Positions 36,729-45,786 of a stretch of DNA of 64,000 bases are shown here, piece after piece; position 1 is the first letter of the stretch; the number at the start of each line of letters is the position of its first letter. The notes under the pieces are model-generated. The model saw nothing but the letters and a program-made list of their open reading frames with translations. It was not told where the DNA came from and ran no database searches. This DNA comes from Bacteroidales bacterium (lineage in GTDB: Bacteria > Bacteroidota > Bacteroidia > Bacteroidales > UBA1715), in NCBI GenBank assembly GCA_017516865.1, contig JAFXAU010000003.1, positions 199,909 through 263,908 of the forward strand. Reading direction: 5' to 3'. The translations under genes were made by a program, and so were the position numbers.

Positions 36729-39700
36729 CTGTTTCACAAAATTCGTAGAAATCTTCTTCTTCCCCTGTTCTATCTGTAGCAGATATTTTCCGCTCGGCAG
36801 GTTTCGGCAATCCAAGGTAAGGGAATGGACGCCTGCAGGCACATTGGTCATTTCTTGCACCATGCGGACCTTTCCAGTATTGTCAACACACGATATGGTG
36901 ACCGTACCCGCCTGACTGGTGCTGAACAACAAGGTTGTGGTCTTTTCAACGGGGTTCGGTGCCAAATGATACAGCGTGAAGTCTTTCGTATTGTCCTTGC
37001 AATACTGATTGCTGTAATAACTTGTATTCTGGCTCGACGACGAAATAGTTGCCGTAGCACACACGTAGTCTGGCAGTTCGTCGTTTTTGGCAACGGTTTT
37101 TGCAGGGAACACGTAGGTCAGCACGTCGTTGGGCTTCAACGCTCCATACCACGTCTCGCTCATCGTTGCAAAATCGGAACTCGAAAGTGCTATCTCCATT
37201 TCGGGAATCACATCGTTTCCCGTGTTAAGTATCTGAATACTATACTGAATCATACCTCTGTTTATGCGTGTGTTCACATCGGTTACCCGCAACTGCATAT
37301 CCGACAGCTGTACGGGAATCATTTTTATGACTGAATCCGAACAGCCGTGTTCCGACGAGGCACGCAATTTTGCATACGAATTTGTCTTGTCTTCGAATGT
37401 ATAGGTAGGATTTTCGTCGTCAACCACCACCGACTGCTCGAACGTCCATTCGTAATCAGTCGCCCCGTCCGACAAGTTGGTGAACTCAACCTCCAACGGT
37501 GCCGCTCCATATTCGGGGTAATAACTAAAATCAACGGTTGGCGTCTCTTCTATCACGACAACGCCCTCGGCAGAATTTTTACAATTTTCCGCAGTCATTT
37601 CCGTCACCGAATAGGTATATTCGCCCGCTTCGGCAAATTCCACGACAGGGCGAACCTCATCCAAAGTTTTTCCGTTTATGTTCCACACGACCGATGCGAC
37701 TGTTTCTTCGGAATATGCCTCGTCGTATAACTGCACGCCCGTTTTTTTACATCCGTATATCCGTTCGGGAACAACAGGATAGGGAATTGCCCCTGCCTGT
37801 ATGGTATCGGTGACGACGTTCAAACAGCCGTTCAGCGTTTTCACATAAAGCCCCACGAAATGCGGCAAGGTGTCTTTCATCGGCCTAACCAACATGGTAT
37901 TGTAGCGAAACTTCGTACTATCAAACACCCAGTATGCATCGGTACGGGCATTGAATGTCTCATATTGCGTACGGTCGATTATCAGGGCGGTATCGCCAAG
38001 ACACACCGCAGAATGTTCTATCTGCAATTTCGTGGAAGGAAACACCCGTATGTTTTCTTCGAACGTATCTTCGCAGCCCTTGTCCGTAACAACCTTGAGC
38101 GACAAATGGTACTCCCCTACGGTATCGGAAAGGAAGCGGAACACGCTGTCGGCACTATGTTTGCCGATACCGTTCCATTCATAGGTGGCAATTGTTCCCG
38201 AACTGACCGTCGAGATTGACGTGATGAGATTCTCGGTATATTGGCACGAACGTTTGGGAGAAAATTTCGCCACCGGCTTAGGGTCAATGGTGACGTATTC
38301 GGTAAGCGACGCAATACATCCTTCGTCATTTTCCACGAGAATTTCCACAGGCAATACGCCAGATTCGGAAAACACGTGTTGCTGAACCGCACCATCGAGC
38401 GTATCGTGTTCAACCACCCAACGGGTGGCGACAATTTGGGTATTGTTGGTTGTAAATGAATTTGAAATAAGTTCAGTCTCATCGCCAAAGCAGCGATATT
38501 GAGTTACAATCTGCGGATGCGGAGCCACGCCGTTTACTTCAACCTGAATTTCGTCGGTTGCGGAACAGCCACCCTCGTCGGTTACCACAACGGAATAAGT
38601 TCCTGCATTTTCAATTGTGAGCGTTGCAGTGGTATCGCCCGTGTTCCACTTATATTGTTTTGCTTCCGAGGCACACGAAACTAACCCTATGCTGTTACCT
38701 TTGCACAACGTGGTATCGGCACCCAGACGAGCCGTCGTTGAAAAGTCATCAACGTCAATCGTCACCGTGTCCGAAACGATGGAATACCCTTGATTATCGG
38801 TGATTTTCACCGCATATTTCCCCGCCTTGGTTATGGAAATTTCCTGCGTAGTCTCGCCCGAGCTCCACTCGTATGTATAGTCGCCACTCAGACCACAATC
38901 CCACGTAACGGAACTGCCGTCGCAGATAGTCTGGTCGGGAATATAACGGATTGTTGGCATTGAAACCACCACGGTGTCGATATAATCGTAACCCCAATCG
39001 TCGGTTACGTACACCGCATACAATCCCGACTTTGTAACAGAAATAGACTGGGTATTTTCACCCGTATTCCACGAATACGTCTGGAAATACGACCGTTCTG
39101 GTACGGTAAGCGTAATTGGTTTCAAACTATAATCCTGTTCAATTGTTCCACCCAACGAAAACTGCTCCCGCTCCGTTCCCGGAAAATACTTGCTCCGCAA
39201 ATAATTCTCCACCGATTGACGTTCGATATTTGAAAGGGGGCGGTCATAAAAAATCATTTCGGCTATGTCGCCGTTGAGATTTAATCCTGGATAAGGAGAA
39301 ATACCATCAGCGTCATTATACGTTCCAATATAAAAAGTATAGTTACTTACAACAGATTGGCTAATAGGAAGTTCTATCGTTTGCACATATCCATTTTGAA
39401 AATAAAAAAGCTGTGGCTCAACAAGATTTACTCTTTCTGAATACAGAACAAACTCACCTATACAAGATGGTCCTATGGGCATATAATAATCTTTTCCTAT
39501 ATGAATAAAATATTCCGGACTATTCTCATACAATAAAGAATATCTATTGGGAGTACCTCCTCTTAATGATTTGGCATAAAATGTCCCATTCTTTCTATTT
39601 ATCAAGCCAACACAAAACACAGTTTGTCCCACTTTGCCAACATTCAAGATATCTCCTCCATCTAAATAATCTGTTCCGTCAAATCTCAAAACTGCATGAT

Positions 39701-39971
39701 TATGTAATTCGGCAAGATTTTTCACCAAAGTAGGAGAATTTTCTGGGACAGATTGTGTAACGGATACTGTTGTACTTGCTAAATTGTACCATATAGAAAC
39801 AGCAGAACCATCATCTTGCTGCACAGAATCGGCACACCACCAGGCGGAGATGCCTGCTATTTCGGTGGGGGCGGTTATTTGAGAGAAAACAGAAGCATTT
39901 ATTGCCATTGCTACCAGCAGGCAAATCATATATCGAAATTTCAATACCGATTTTCTGTTTTCTCTATACAT
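36726..39971 (-). CDS. Large exported multidomain protein with T9SS type-A sorting domain
   Basis: A 1081-residue protein from the ATG at 39971; the GTG at 39989 falls inside a likely -7 box. After a signal peptide (ending ASVFSQ) comes a LamG/concanavalin-like domain (about 30-260, WYNLAST ... LRFDGTDYLDGGD ... GDIAEMIFYDRPLS), several Ig-like and PKD repeats (for example YEWSSGETTQEISITKAGKY and FTNLSDGATDYEWTFE), and a C-terminal T9SS type-A sorting domain (about 1005-1081: LAPNPVEKTTTLLFS ... GKYLLQIEQGKKK). It is predicted to be secreted through SprA/PorV and processed by PorU. Adhesion is likely; no enzyme domain was seen. Confidence 0.85.
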   Translation of the reverse strand: MYRENRKSVLKFRYMICLLVAMAINASVFSQITAPTEIAGISAWWCADSVQQDDGSAVSIWYNLASTTVSVTQSVPENSPTLVKNLAELHNHAVLRFDGTDYLDGGDILNVGKVGQTVFCVGLINRKNGTFYAKSLRGGTPNRYSLLYENSPEYFIHIGKDYYMPIGPSCIGEFVLYSERVNLVEPQLFYFQNGYVQTIELPISQSVVSNYTFYIGTYNDADGISPYPGLNLNGDIAEMIFYDRPLSNIERQSVENYLRSKYFPGTEREQFSLGGTIEQDYSLKPITLTVPERSYFQTYSWNTGENTQSISVTKSGLYAVYVTDDWGYDYIDTVVVSMPTIRYIPDQTICDGSSVTWDCGLSGDYTYEWSSGETTQEISITKAGKYAVKITDNQGYSIVSDTVTIDVDDFSTTARLGADTTLCKGNSIGLVSCASEAKQYKWNTGDTTATLTIENAGTYSVVVTDEGGCSATDEIQVEVNGVAPHPQIVTQYRCFGDETELISNSFTTNNTQIVATRWVVEHDTLDGAVQQHVFSESGVLPVEILVENDEGCIASLTEYVTIDPKPVAKFSPKRSCQYTENLITSISTVSSGTIATYEWNGIGKHSADSVFRFLSDTVGEYHLSLKVVTDKGCEDTFEENIRVFPSTKLQIEHSAVCLGDTALIIDRTQYETFNARTDAYWVFDSTKFRYNTMLVRPMKDTLPHFVGLYVKTLNGCLNVVTDTIQAGAIPYPVVPERIYGCKKTGVQLYDEAYSEETVASVVWNINGKTLDEVRPVVEFAEAGEYTYSVTEMTAENCKNSAEGVVVIEETPTVDFSYYPEYGAAPLEVEFTNLSDGATDYEWTFEQSVVVDDENPTYTFEDKTNSYAKLRASSEHGCSDSVIKMIPVQLSDMQLRVTDVNTRINRGMIQYSIQILNTGNDVIPEMEIALSSSDFATMSETWYGALKPNDVLTYVFPAKTVAKNDELPDYVCATATISSSSQNTSYYSNQYCKDNTKDFTLYHLAPNPVEKTTTLLFSTSQAGTVTISCVDNTGKVRMVQEMTNVPAGVHSLTLDCRNLPSGKYLLQIEQGKKKISTNFVKQ

Positions 39972-40695
39972 AGAAATGAGTCTTTGCACAAAGATATAAA
40001 TATTCTCTTACATTCAACACAAAACTCCCCTCTCTCGTCTTTCTACTTTCGACTCATTTGTCTATACATTATAAAGAGATGACAACAGACTACGGACAAC
40101 GGACTACAAAGGCTGTCGTCGGTTGTCTATTGTCCGTTGTCCTCTATTCTCTCGTCTTTCAACTTTCGTCTACTTCCATGAGATCCCTCGCTACGCTCGG
40201 GATGACGGTCGAATAAGGATAAGATAAAGGGAGAAGTTTATCATACGATAATGTTGGAAAGCAGAATGTTCCGACTGAGCTGCGATGCGTTAAGAAAATC
40301 AATGGAGTGCAGCGTAAAAAAAGAATAGCATTGCCCAACGGGGATTTGTGCAGAGGGGCAATTTTATTCTTTTAGCGAAACGCAGTTGATTTTTAGCTGA
40401 GCAGGTCCGTCGGCGGCCTTTCTTTGGGTTCCGTTTCCTGTGGGCATTTTGCTCACGTTCGGCAAAGAAAATACCTTTTCTTTGCTCTCACTTAATCGCA
40501 AAATTCTTTCGCCGCCGAAAGAAATGGAACAAAATAGATTGTTGATTTCTTGTATGACCAAAATAGATAATTTCGAAATAAAAAGCATCTCCCTAGGGGA
40601 GACAGTCGGAACACCTCCGTTGTCCGTAGTCTGTAGTCCGTTGTCCTCTATTCTTTCGTCTCTCAACTTTCGTCTCTCAACTCTCGACTTTCGTC
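39972..40695. other. Repeat-rich intergenic region
   Basis: These 724 bases hold no convincing gene. They contain the promoter of the T9SS substrate gene, polypyrimidine blocks (about 40028-40052, 40146-40172, 40648-40698), words based on GACAACGGACTAC / TGTCCGTTGTCC (40081-40145 and 40618-40645), a GGGATGACGG element (40182-40212), and a GC-richer segment (about 40400-40530) containing CTTTCTTTGGGTTCCG, which resembles a dispersed Bacteroidota intergenic element. Confidence 0.55.
39989..40023 (-). promoter_or_regulatory. Bacteroidota promoter of the T9SS substrate gene
   Basis: On the minus strand TATCTTTG (39996-39989) matches the -7 box and TTTG at 40023-40020 may be the -33 box, with a 23-base gap. 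Its position supports the ATG at 39971 as the real start. Confidence 0.45.
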
Positions 40696-40698
40696 TCA
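40648..40698. repeat. Polypyrimidine repeat block, copy 3
   Basis: CTCTATTCTTTCGTCTCTC, CAACTTTCGTCTC and CAACTCTCGACTTTCGTCTC. It abuts the stop codon of the AAA ATPase gene, just as copy 2 abuts the T9SS substrate gene. Confidence 0.65.
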
Positions 40699-41823
40699 AT
40701 ACGTTACCTCCAACCACCGAGAAAGAAACACATTATAAACAGAATACTTTCGTTCTGTCGGGGTGATGGTTTCGAGCAACAATTCTTTATCCGTCAGCGA
40801 TTCAAGATTACGGCGGGCATTCGTGGCACTGCCAATCTGATATTTTGCCAAAAAATCCGCCGACGTCACACTCTGCACCGATTGTTCCTTTGCCACGGCA
40901 ATGAGCAACCGCCACTGTTGGTCGGTTATCAAATCACGAATCTGCAAGAAATTCGACGTTTCTTTTTCCAATATCTCACGACTCGCCTTTCGGGCTACAG
41001 CTATCGTAACAACCTTGGGACGCATCGCAAATATCTCATTACAGAGCGACTGCGTATAAAACGTATGGCGACGTGTCCAATCAAGAATATAGTCCATCGC
41101 CTCGTCGTCAACCGTGGCAGGCCGGAATTTTTCCCTGATAAATGCCGCATATTTGTCGGCATCAATCTTGCCGAGCGACAGTTGTCGCGTGCTTGAATAG
41201 AACGGTCGTGCCGCATCGGAAAATATTTGAGCCATAATAGACTTCTTACTGCCACAATAGATAATGCTTATGTTGTGCATCTGTTGCGTATATGTCCGAA
41301 GCAATGCTTCAATATTCGTTTCGGGGTATTCCGTTATCTGTTGAAACTCGTCAATGGCAAGCACTACGTGCTGTTTCTGTGCGTTCAAAAAGGTAAACAA
41401 CCCTTTGAGCGTATATTCTTTCTCGGTTGGTGAACTAAAATTGAATTCCACCTGCGGCATTCCGCTCGTCGGGTCATAACTAATGACTGGTCGATAGCCC
41501 TTGAGCAACGACATAAATTTGCCACCTATAGTGGTTTTTTCTGGAAATTCCGCAAGAATAGCTTCCGACAAGGTTTTTATAAAATCTTTGAGCGACAGCG
41601 TGGCAAAAATATCAACATAGATACACGTAAATGGCAATTTTTGATCGGATATTTTATAAAAAGTATGCAAAATCAGTCCTGTTTTACCTAATTTTCGAGG
41701 AGAAATCAGTGTGGTATCAAGACCATTTTGTATGTTCGACAACAGTATCTCTGTTTCTTTCTCCCTGTCGCAAAACAATGCAGGAGACGCGTAGCCCTTT
41801 GCTAAAAACGGATTTTTTTCCAT
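40696..41823 (-). CDS. AAA family ATPase of the archaeal-ATPase (ATPase_2) type
   Basis: A 375-residue protein from the ATG at 41823 (MEKNPFLAKGYASPALFCDRE). Walker A is LISPRKLGKTGLIL (about 33-46), Walker B VVLAIDEFQQI (about 137-147), and YCGSKKSIM is a sensor-like segment. The C-terminal third looks like a winged helix (SVTSADFLAKYQIGSATNARRNLESL). Such STAND-like ATPases are multi-copy in Bacteroidota and their role is unknown. A 3-unit palindromic repeat lies at its promoter (41865-41906). A 5'-truncated ATPase of a related kind lies at the far border of the polysaccharide locus. Confidence 0.82.
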   Translation of the reverse strand: MEKNPFLAKGYASPALFCDREKETEILLSNIQNGLDTTLISPRKLGKTGLILHTFYKISDQKLPFTCIYVDIFATLSLKDFIKTLSEAILAEFPEKTTIGGKFMSLLKGYRPVISYDPTSGMPQVEFNFSSPTEKEYTLKGLFTFLNAQKQHVVLAIDEFQQITEYPETNIEALLRTYTQQMHNISIIYCGSKKSIMAQIFSDAARPFYSSTRQLSLGKIDADKYAAFIREKFRPATVDDEAMDYILDWTRRHTFYTQSLCNEIFAMRPKVVTIAVARKASREILEKETSNFLQIRDLITDQQWRLLIAVAKEQSVQSVTSADFLAKYQIGSATNARRNLESLTDKELLLETITPTERKYSVYNVFLSRWLEVTY

Positions 41824-41838
41824 ATCTAAACGTTTTTG

Positions 41839-41846
41839 CAAATATA
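41839..41846 (-). promoter_or_regulatory. Bacteroidota -7 box ahead of the AAA ATPase gene
   Basis: On the minus strand TATATTTG followed by C matches the -7 consensus, ending 15 bases before the ATG at 41823. The -33 position falls on the first palindromic repeat unit that begins at 41865. Confidence 0.5.
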
Positions 41847-41864
41847 TACATACTTTTTTAAAAA

Positions 41865-41906
41865 ACCTATTTTAGGTTACCTATTTTAGGTTGCCTATTT
41901 TAGGCA
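41865..41906. repeat. Three tandem 14-bp palindromic units (CCTATTTTAGG core)
   Basis: ACCTATTTTAGGTT occurs at 41865-41878 and 41879-41892, and GCCTATTTTAGGCA at 41893-41906. Each unit is a palindrome around TTT, and in the third the flanking bases changed together (A..TT to G..CA), keeping the symmetry. They sit 19 bases upstream of the -7 box of the ATPase gene, where an operator would be expected. Confidence 0.8.
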
Positions 41907-42050
41907 ATGTTTTTTTTAACGACAACAGACGATAACACAAATTTACACATGCCTCTATTCTTTCGTCTCTCAACTTTCTTACGCCAAAATCCGTAATTAC
42001 CCTCAACCACAAAGAACTCCAAATTATTAATCCACAACAACATACTCTGA

Positions 42051-42096
42051 TTTTTCGGTAATTTGAAGATTTATTTTTCGGTGATTTGAAGATTTT
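42051..42096. repeat. Two-copy 23-bp tandem repeat
   Basis: Units at 42051-42073 and 42074-42096 both start TTTTTCGGT and continue with ATTTGAAGATTT, differing at two positions. It lies 28 bases beyond the stop codon of the second LTA-synthase-like gene. Confidence 0.7.
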
Positions 42097-42123
42097 CCTA
42101 TTATTGCCTAGTAGAAAAATCTC

Positions 42124-43869
42124 TCAACGCCTATTAAAGTAATCAGCCCTTATCATTTTATCAGAAATGTTATATGCGTCCTTTTCTAATATAACCCTAT
42201 TTTTCAAAGCAACACTATCAGTTACATTCACACCAAACCCTTTCCAATAATAATCGTCAATGCCAATACAATGCAAAATAGTAGGGAATATATCCATTTG
42301 ATAGCACAAGTCACTAACAATCACCCTTTTACCTACAACAGGCGACATAATAATCAAAGGACAATATGATTCATTCTGCGGGATAGGATAATTATATTTC
42401 TGTGCAAAAGGGGCAAATTCATCAAGCAAAGATTTCTTAAACACCGTATGGTCTCCCGTTATCACAACTGTTGAAGAAGATAACAAAGAAGCAACATCTA
42501 ATTTGTTTAAGAAATCACCAATACAACTATCGGTATAATGGACACAATTCAAATAGCCACGTAGATTTTGTGGCATATCATTCTTAAACGGAAGATTAAT
42601 ATCAGAAACATTTTCAAACGGCACATGCGTTGATATTGTTATTATTTGAGTACAGAATAGTCCTTTTTTTGTAATGATATTTTCATATGCCATATTGAAT
42701 ATCTCCGCGTCATTCACTTTTCGGCATTCAGGAAATACATAATCTTTATAATTATAACAAACATTCATCTCATGTTGATTCCATACATTGCTATTCAATG
42801 GGTTTACATTCGTGGCATTTTGATAATAATGGGCAATATTTGGATACTTGTTTTTCCCAAACAACATACAAGCTGCACCAGTTTGTATTGGTAGCATACC
42901 TGTATTCACAAGCATCTGTCCATCACCTGAATTGCCATACAAAGCCTGCGACTTAATCTTTGAGCAGTACAAAACGGAATCTGAATTGATAAGTTTCTGC
43001 ATATTGGGAGCCACATAATCTCCATTTTCATCTTTGAATTGCAAGGTCCAACTTTCCAAACTTTCAACTAAAATCACAATCAAATTATTTTTTGCAGTAT
43101 CTCTTGACGCATTCACTCTAAACAGACTATCTATAATTTTATGTTCTTCTTCTGAAAACTCAACTCCGGTACAGTACGATTCAAGATAATCAGTCCTATA
43201 TTTTTTGAATAAGAACATACTTGGAACATAATGAATTATTGAACTACTCTCAATATAAAAGCTCATTGTGGAAGGAATACGTCCTTCTGCGATTTTTTTC
43301 ACTTGAGAAATTCTATTTTCGTTTGAAGAGAACACCTTCCCTGTGTAAAATAACAAATCTAATCCGTAGAAAAAAAATGCCATACATAAACAAAGAACAA
43401 ACACCCTGTAATTTTTCTCTTGGGGCTTGCTAATAATAAATAATACATATATCGCATACAATATGGTTATCAACACAAAAACAATTGGTTTCCAATTAAT
43501 GTATGCAATAATGGATTTCGTAAATCCAGACAAATTACCAGCCATTGATATGGCATCAACGTCAAGGAAAAATCCGTATGAACGGAAATATACCATATTG
43601 GCAACCATCCAAACATCTATTAATAGCGACATTACGATTGTCCACCATTGCTTTTTGAATAAGAAAACAAAACTTGCTATTAATACTGCGGGAACTAATT
43701 TAGAAACGTAAAAAGAGAAAAAATCCATGGGGGAAGTCCACAAAGAACTGACAGCGACATACCCGAAACAAAAATAATGGAATAAAACGCATTTAATAAA
43801 TATAGCCAATGCAAAAGCAATGTATATATTTACAACCGTTTCTCTTACGTATTTCTTTATTACACCCAT
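42124..43869 (-). CDS. LTA synthase-like sulfatase-superfamily membrane protein (copy 2)
   Basis: A 581-residue paralogue of the 12.2-14.0 kb gene: the same five-helix N-terminus (IKCVLFHYFCFGYVAVSSLW) and extracytoplasmic sulfatase-like domain with LIVILVESLESW, GNSGDGQMLVNTGMLPI, VVITGDHTVF and YYWKGFGVN. It is the last gene of the minus-strand polysaccharide locus, 31 bases after the FkbH-like gene, so here it may add phosphoglycerol or phosphoethanolamine to the glycan. The donor and acceptor cannot be told from the sequence. Confidence 0.8.
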   Translation of the reverse strand: MGVIKKYVRETVVNIYIAFALAIFIKCVLFHYFCFGYVAVSSLWTSPMDFFSFYVSKLVPAVLIASFVFLFKKQWWTIVMSLLIDVWMVANMVYFRSYGFFLDVDAISMAGNLSGFTKSIIAYINWKPIVFVLITILYAIYVLFIISKPQEKNYRVFVLCLCMAFFFYGLDLLFYTGKVFSSNENRISQVKKIAEGRIPSTMSFYIESSSIIHYVPSMFLFKKYRTDYLESYCTGVEFSEEEHKIIDSLFRVNASRDTAKNNLIVILVESLESWTLQFKDENGDYVAPNMQKLINSDSVLYCSKIKSQALYGNSGDGQMLVNTGMLPIQTGAACMLFGKNKYPNIAHYYQNATNVNPLNSNVWNQHEMNVCYNYKDYVFPECRKVNDAEIFNMAYENIITKKGLFCTQIITISTHVPFENVSDINLPFKNDMPQNLRGYLNCVHYTDSCIGDFLNKLDVASLLSSSTVVITGDHTVFKKSLLDEFAPFAQKYNYPIPQNESYCPLIIMSPVVGKRVIVSDLCYQMDIFPTILHCIGIDDYYWKGFGVNVTDSVALKNRVILEKDAYNISDKMIRADYFNRR

Positions 43870-43900
43870 TTATTCCTAATTTGTTTTATTATTGCATAAT

Positions 43901-45739
43901 CTATTGTTTTCTGTATCGTTTACGAATTTCCTTCACAAATTCAGGTGTTCGGTCATATATCCAACCTTTTATTCTTGGGACATAATAATCGGTCAATTTT
44001 CGCAAATTGCTTTTTGGTTTAACTTTCTCTCCCAAAATCTTTTCTATATATTCATTCGCCTTCTGTGAAATTTCAAAATATACTCTTCGCTGAAAATGAT
44101 TAATAGTGTCGGTAAAATCGTCCTGTCCTTTTATAAAATCGTTAAAATCAAGCAACAGCACACGCTCATTCTGTTTGGCAAACAAACGTAAAGCATCGTT
44201 TAACTCTTTGTGATAAAGATGTCTGTTCTCAAATAATTTTCTGGTATTTGCCAAATAAGGCGTTTCACTTCCCAACATTAAAACAAGTGTTGTATCTGGT
44301 CGTTTTCTCAATAAGGTTTTTATATTCTCAATATATTCGTCGACAGATATCCTTCCTTGATATTCCCAGGTATTTGAGAAAGCCTGTAGCCACTCTTTAG
44401 TATAATTATTTGAATAACAATACAATTTACCGTTCAAGAAATCATCAATATTGTTAGTATCTGTCAAATCATTGCAATACTCACCAAAAGCCAACAAATA
44501 CCCGTCACGTTTACGACGATAAACAGCCAAACTTCCTTCAAGTAACGTTGAGAGAAATATCAGTTTTACCTCTGGATTGAACAAATCGGTTTCAAACATC
44601 TGAGCATCGTTGAATATGCACTCCTCAAGCAAAGTTTCCTTCTCTTCATTAGATAGAAACGGGAATCGCAAATAATTTACAGAGTGGTTCTGATGTTCTA
44701 TCGAGCTTTGCCTATCACCAATGTAAGTAAACTCTGTCAGAATTAACGAAGAATCGTAATTAAACACCATAGAACTCAAATCACAAGGGCCTTTAAACAA
44801 CACTTTCCCTGCCAGTTTACCCTTGGCGGCTTGTCTCGACGAAGTTTTATTTTGATTTATCCAAAGTGGCGCTGGCTCTTTTTTCAAATCCACAATCACA
44901 TCGCCAGCCACTTGTATTTCAGGAAAATTCAAAGTCGAATAAACATATTGCTCAACTCCTTGTCCAATAGTACGGCAGGAGAATAGGAAATGAATACAAC
45001 GATTATTTTTTATAGCGAAAAAGCCAACAATTCCGTATTTGCCGAAATTATCTTCCACCGTAACATAACCAGCATCCACGGTTTCATCTGACAATAAAGT
45101 CAACAATTCTTCTTTCGAACTTCGCAATTTTGTGTAATTCAACTGATTTGTCCGCTTTACCAATTCTGCAATTCTGTCGATTTCAGCAATACAATCTCGA
45201 TTAATTACCACGTGTGTGTTTGTACTATACAAGAATTGAATATTATCGGAATAGTGGGATTTGCTTATCTGTTTTTTCTCCAAAATCTTATAGTTACTCA
45301 AACGAGTGTGCCCCAAATCCGTCGGTTCAATTTCATTGAAATAATTAATTAAAGACGGAATAATTTCAGGCTCTGCAAAGTTTATTTGTGGAGCGAAATA
45401 TTTAACCTCATTTAAATTCGTGACATTATCGTCAACAAATAAAACATTCTCCTGACGGAACCCCATATCTGCTATCATTCGGGAAACACGTTCTCCCTTG
45501 GGCGTCCAATCAATAGAGTTAAAAACGAAATAATCCTGTATTTCAAATTCGTTTAGTTTCTCCAATACTGCCGAAGCATCATTTTTAGAGCAAATGGAAG
45601 ACACAATTCCACAATCAACCAACCGACGGATTAAATCTGCATGTTCTTTAGGCAAAAAAACATCTCCCTCACTCAACGTACCATTCCATAGACTGTCATC
45701 TAAATCCCAGATTATCAGTTTTATGTCGGAATATTGCAT
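43901..45739 (-). CDS. FkbH-like HAD-IIIC phosphatase with C-terminal extra domain
   Basis: A 612-residue protein from the ATG at 45739 (MQYSDIKLIIWDLDDSLWNG), preceded by AGAGAG; ATGs at 45781 and 45799 are alternatives, the last overlapping the upstream gene. The HAD domain has DLDDSLWNG and VLFVDDNVTNL. The middle FkbH domain includes FSCRTIGQGVEQYVYS. FkbH proteins form glyceryl-ACP or related acyl-ACP from glycolytic intermediates. The last 250 residues (LVLMLGSETPYLANTRK ... DTINHF) look SGNH-like, a second possible acyl-handling domain. No acyl carrier protein gene is visible nearby. Confidence 0.78.
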   Translation of the reverse strand: MQYSDIKLIIWDLDDSLWNGTLSEGDVFLPKEHADLIRRLVDCGIVSSICSKNDASAVLEKLNEFEIQDYFVFNSIDWTPKGERVSRMIADMGFRQENVLFVDDNVTNLNEVKYFAPQINFAEPEIIPSLINYFNEIEPTDLGHTRLSNYKILEKKQISKSHYSDNIQFLYSTNTHVVINRDCIAEIDRIAELVKRTNQLNYTKLRSSKEELLTLLSDETVDAGYVTVEDNFGKYGIVGFFAIKNNRCIHFLFSCRTIGQGVEQYVYSTLNFPEIQVAGDVIVDLKKEPAPLWINQNKTSSRQAAKGKLAGKVLFKGPCDLSSMVFNYDSSLILTEFTYIGDRQSSIEHQNHSVNYLRFPFLSNEEKETLLEECIFNDAQMFETDLFNPEVKLIFLSTLLEGSLAVYRRKRDGYLLAFGEYCNDLTDTNNIDDFLNGKLYCYSNNYTKEWLQAFSNTWEYQGRISVDEYIENIKTLLRKRPDTTLVLMLGSETPYLANTRKLFENRHLYHKELNDALRLFAKQNERVLLLDFNDFIKGQDDFTDTINHFQRRVYFEISQKANEYIEKILGEKVKPKSNLRKLTDYYVPRIKGWIYDRTPEFVKEIRKRYRKQ

Positions 45740-45786
45740 CTCTCTATTTTCTTTTTTATTATCACTTTCAAAAATAGGCATAAAAT

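Larger units (their letters stand above)
41824..42123. other. Intergenic region with two short tandem repeats
   Basis: A 300-base gap holding the -7 box and palindromic repeats of the ATPase gene, a polypyrimidine block (about 41953-41972), and a 2-copy 23-bp tandem repeat (42051-42096). No gene seen. Confidence 0.55.

Noticed and set aside
40364-40717. 117-residue minus-strand frame
   Set aside because: It lies in repeat-rich intergenic sequence, and its N-terminal part is the translated repeat. No domain recognised.
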